A stretch of DNA of 7,514 nt from a bacterium (lineage in GTDB: Bacteria > JAHJDO01). The stretch covers positions 1-7,514 of the forward strand of contig JAUWOV010000080.1 in NCBI GenBank assembly GCA_030611945.1, written 5' to 3'. The translations under genes and the position numbers were made by a program. Shown here piece by piece: positions 6,340-7,514 of the stretch. A model generated the notes under the pieces. The model did no database searches, was not told the DNA's origin, and was given only the letters and a program-made list of their open reading frames with translations. Position 1 is the stretch's first letter; every line of letters starts with the position of its first letter.

Positions 6340-6520
6340 TACTGTTAAACAGTTAGAGCAAACCAAAGGTGTAGTGAATCCTGTGGATGTCAATTCCCAA
6401 CAGTTGAAGGAATACCTTGGATTAGGAAAGTCCATCATAATTACAACAGTTCAAAAGTTCCCTGTTATATCAGATTCTATATCAAAACTGACTAAATGGT
6501 TTATAAGTTGTATGGATTGA
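6320..6520 (+). pseudogene. hsdR: internal fragment of a type I restriction enzyme R subunit
   Basis: From 6320 the frame reads LDKQIRNTVKQLEQ, then TKGVVNPVDVNSQQLKEYL, then GLGKSIIITTVQKFPVISD and SISKL to 6490. This is the well-conserved part of HsdR between motif Ia (the usual TDRxDLDxQ) and the DEAD-like motif II of the superfamily 2 helicase/translocase domain. HsdR is the motor and nuclease subunit of type I restriction-modification systems. Only about 57 of roughly 1000 residues remain. The Walker A motif upstream and motif II downstream are absent. On the left the similarity ends at a TAG (6311-6313) inside the 3' end of the membrane protein gene; on the right it breaks after SKL and stops at 6518-6520. 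It has no start codon or ribosome binding site and cannot be functional. No hsdM or hsdS is visible in the window. Confidence 0.85.
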
Positions 6521-6670
6521 TTGAGAGAAAAAAAGGATTGCAAAATATTTTCATGAAATAATTGACGAAATTGAGATTAAAAAGAAAAATACTTGTCAAG
6601 ATTTTTCTGCTTTTTATTTTAATGTGTTGCGCAAGCGGGCAGTTTTTAAGTCATGCCCGGGACTGTCTGT
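6521..6670. other. stretch without a clear gene
   Basis: Between the hsdR fragment and the convergent gene I see no convincing gene. A TTG-started + strand frame (6562-6771) begins like a signal peptide (KRKILVKIFLLFILMCCASG) but has no ribosome binding site and runs into the antisense of the convergent gene. Another frame reads RIAKYFHEIIDEIEIKKKN from about 6534, which is the kind of sequence AT-rich DNA yields by chance. Confidence 0.4.
6636..6659 (-). terminator. possible weak terminator of the - strand gene
   Basis: CGGGCA (6636-6641) and TGCCCG (6654-6659) form a perfect GC-rich 6-bp stem with a 12-base loop, placed 11 bases beyond the stop codon of the - strand gene. No T run follows on the - strand, so efficient intrinsic termination is uncertain. 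Confidence 0.3.
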
Positions 6671-7514
6671 TTATTCAGGCGGGTTTTGCCCTTCCATTTG
6701 CTCTCTCATCTGGTTTAATTTCCAGTCTGAAAATTTACTTTGCACTCTGTAAGAGGCTTCTGCTATCTTAAATGATGCCCGTTTAATCCTTTCTAAAGTT
6801 TTTAGAGCATCTTTCTCCCTTTTTCTTTCCAGCCTGATTCTGATATCAAACCAGTTGTAATCATATCTTGAGCCTCCGATAAGAATTCTTACTTCTCTAT
6901 CCATAGCTGCCTGCTTTGCTTTCTCATACGAAAACAACACCTCAGCCCAATCCTGTTTGTTTTTCAGTATTACTGCTATCACAAACCAAGAATCTCTCTG
7001 CTGGCATTTCCACAATTCCACGCATATCTTATACTTATGCCTTATCATGTAATAGCCAGACTGAAAACCGCTGTCAGCATTCAGTATTGTTGAGACAGAA
7101 GGGTTGAAGTGATCTCCAGAGAACTCCTTTATCCTGCTTTGCTGCTTTTGATCAATTCTGCAATAGTTCCATGCTGGAGCTTGTTTTAAAAGCTTTTTCC
7201 AGTTAGCAAATCTCCGATGCAGTTCCCTGCCAGCCTTTGCCATACTGAGTCTTTTGATAGTTTCTTTTATTTCGTCATACTTGTCTTTCAGCGCCTGTTT
7301 AGCGCCCTGCATCATCTCGTATTCCAAAGCTGTCTTCTGAAACTTGAGCTGAATTTGTATAATCCTCTCTCCAAAATGCCCTGCTATCCTGTTAAACAAT
7401 TCAACGCCTTCCCTGCTATTCCCTCTTATATTTTTCATCCCTTCTGCATATTCCCGAAAAAGCATCTGCTTTATTTTTATCACAAAAGCAGGAATATGCA
7501 TCCTGTTATCAGCC
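6671..7514 (-). CDS. hypothetical basic, helix-rich protein (possibly 5'-partial)
   Basis: The frame runs from the window edge to a TAA at 6671-6673. The first ATG (7499-7501) gives 276 residues, but no ribosome binding site is spaced correctly before it and the frame is open to the end of the window, so the gene may start outside. I do not recognise the protein. Residues about 40-110 are charged and probably helical (QIQLKFQKTALEYEMM, KYDEIKETIKRLSMAK), the middle part (about 125-230) mixes strands and helices with SGYYMIRHKYKICVELWK and RYDYNWFDIRIRLER, and the C-terminus (235-276) is again helical and basic. There is no signal peptide or membrane segment. The alternating basic helix and strand pattern could suit a nucleic-acid-binding or nuclease-like protein, but no catalytic motif can be named. 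Its DNA is visibly less AT-rich than that of the polysaccharide genes, and it faces the + strand remnants. Confidence 0.6.
   Translation of the reverse strand, partial: ADNRMHIPAFVIKIKQMLFREYAEGMKNIRGNSREGVELFNRIAGHFGERIIQIQLKFQKTALEYEMMQGAKQALKDKYDEIKETIKRLSMAKAGRELHRRFANWKKLLKQAPAWNYCRIDQKQQSRIKEFSGDHFNPSVSTILNADSGFQSGYYMIRHKYKICVELWKCQQRDSWFVIAVILKNKQDWAEVLFSYEKAKQAAMDREVRILIGGSRYDYNWFDIRIRLERKREKDALKTLERIKRASFKIAEASYRVQSKFSDWKLNQMREQMEGQNPPE

Noticed and set aside
6562-6771. A + strand frame beginning with a signal-peptide-like or lipoprotein-like stretch.
   Set aside because: It needs a TTG start, has no ribosome binding site, and its second half is antisense to the better supported - strand gene.
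1-7514. CRISPR array, tRNA or rRNA genes.
   Set aside because: No regularly spaced repeats and no recognisable tRNA or rRNA sequence were seen on either strand.

Overview
The window is AT-rich, densely packed bacterial DNA. It holds the tail of a surface-polysaccharide gene cluster followed by a patchwork of accessory genes and gene remnants. No rRNA, tRNA or CRISPR array is visible and nothing fixes the taxonomy. The TM1112-like small cupin, the DUF4143-type ATPase and the gene debris would suit an uncultured or anaerobic bacterium of a candidate-phylum type (low-confidence inference).

Region 1 (1-2851) is a polysaccharide operon on the + strand. It has a GT4 glycosyltransferase that lacks most of its N-terminal domain, a class I SAM methyltransferase starting at 903, and a WcaI-like GT4 glycosyltransferase. 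The genes overlap by a few bases, as translationally coupled genes do. Just upstream of the first gene, a different frame seems to keep a scrap of its missing N-terminal part, which suggests frameshift decay.

Region 2 (2851-4694) is a rearranged joint. The WcaI-like gene runs by a TAATG overlap into an 18-codon remnant of a VanZ-like gene that carries an in-frame 51-bp internal deletion. A complete AAA/DUF4143 ATPase gene with its own strong ribosome binding site follows. Its stop overlaps, by ATGA, the start of an intact VanZ-like gene that is the full-length relative of the remnant. The ATPase gene therefore lies between two copies of the same 5' end.

Region 3 (4695-5328) contains about 165 bp of possible gene debris, a small DUF861-type cupin, and a 199-bp spacer with a plausible promoter.

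Region 4 (5329-6520) is a two-gene unit. The first gene is a 192-aa protein that looks like a phospholipase-D-fold domain with a degenerate HKD motif. Seven bases later comes a 141-aa protein with three predicted membrane helices. The end of the second gene runs into an internal fragment of a type I restriction enzyme R subunit (hsdR) in another frame, so a type I restriction-modification locus once lay here or was joined here. The pair is the best candidate in the window for an undescribed, possibly defence-related, module, but its function is not shown by the sequence.

Region 5 (6521-7514) has a short non-coding or degraded stretch, then a convergent - strand gene for a basic, helix-rich protein of unknown function that stays open to the window edge.
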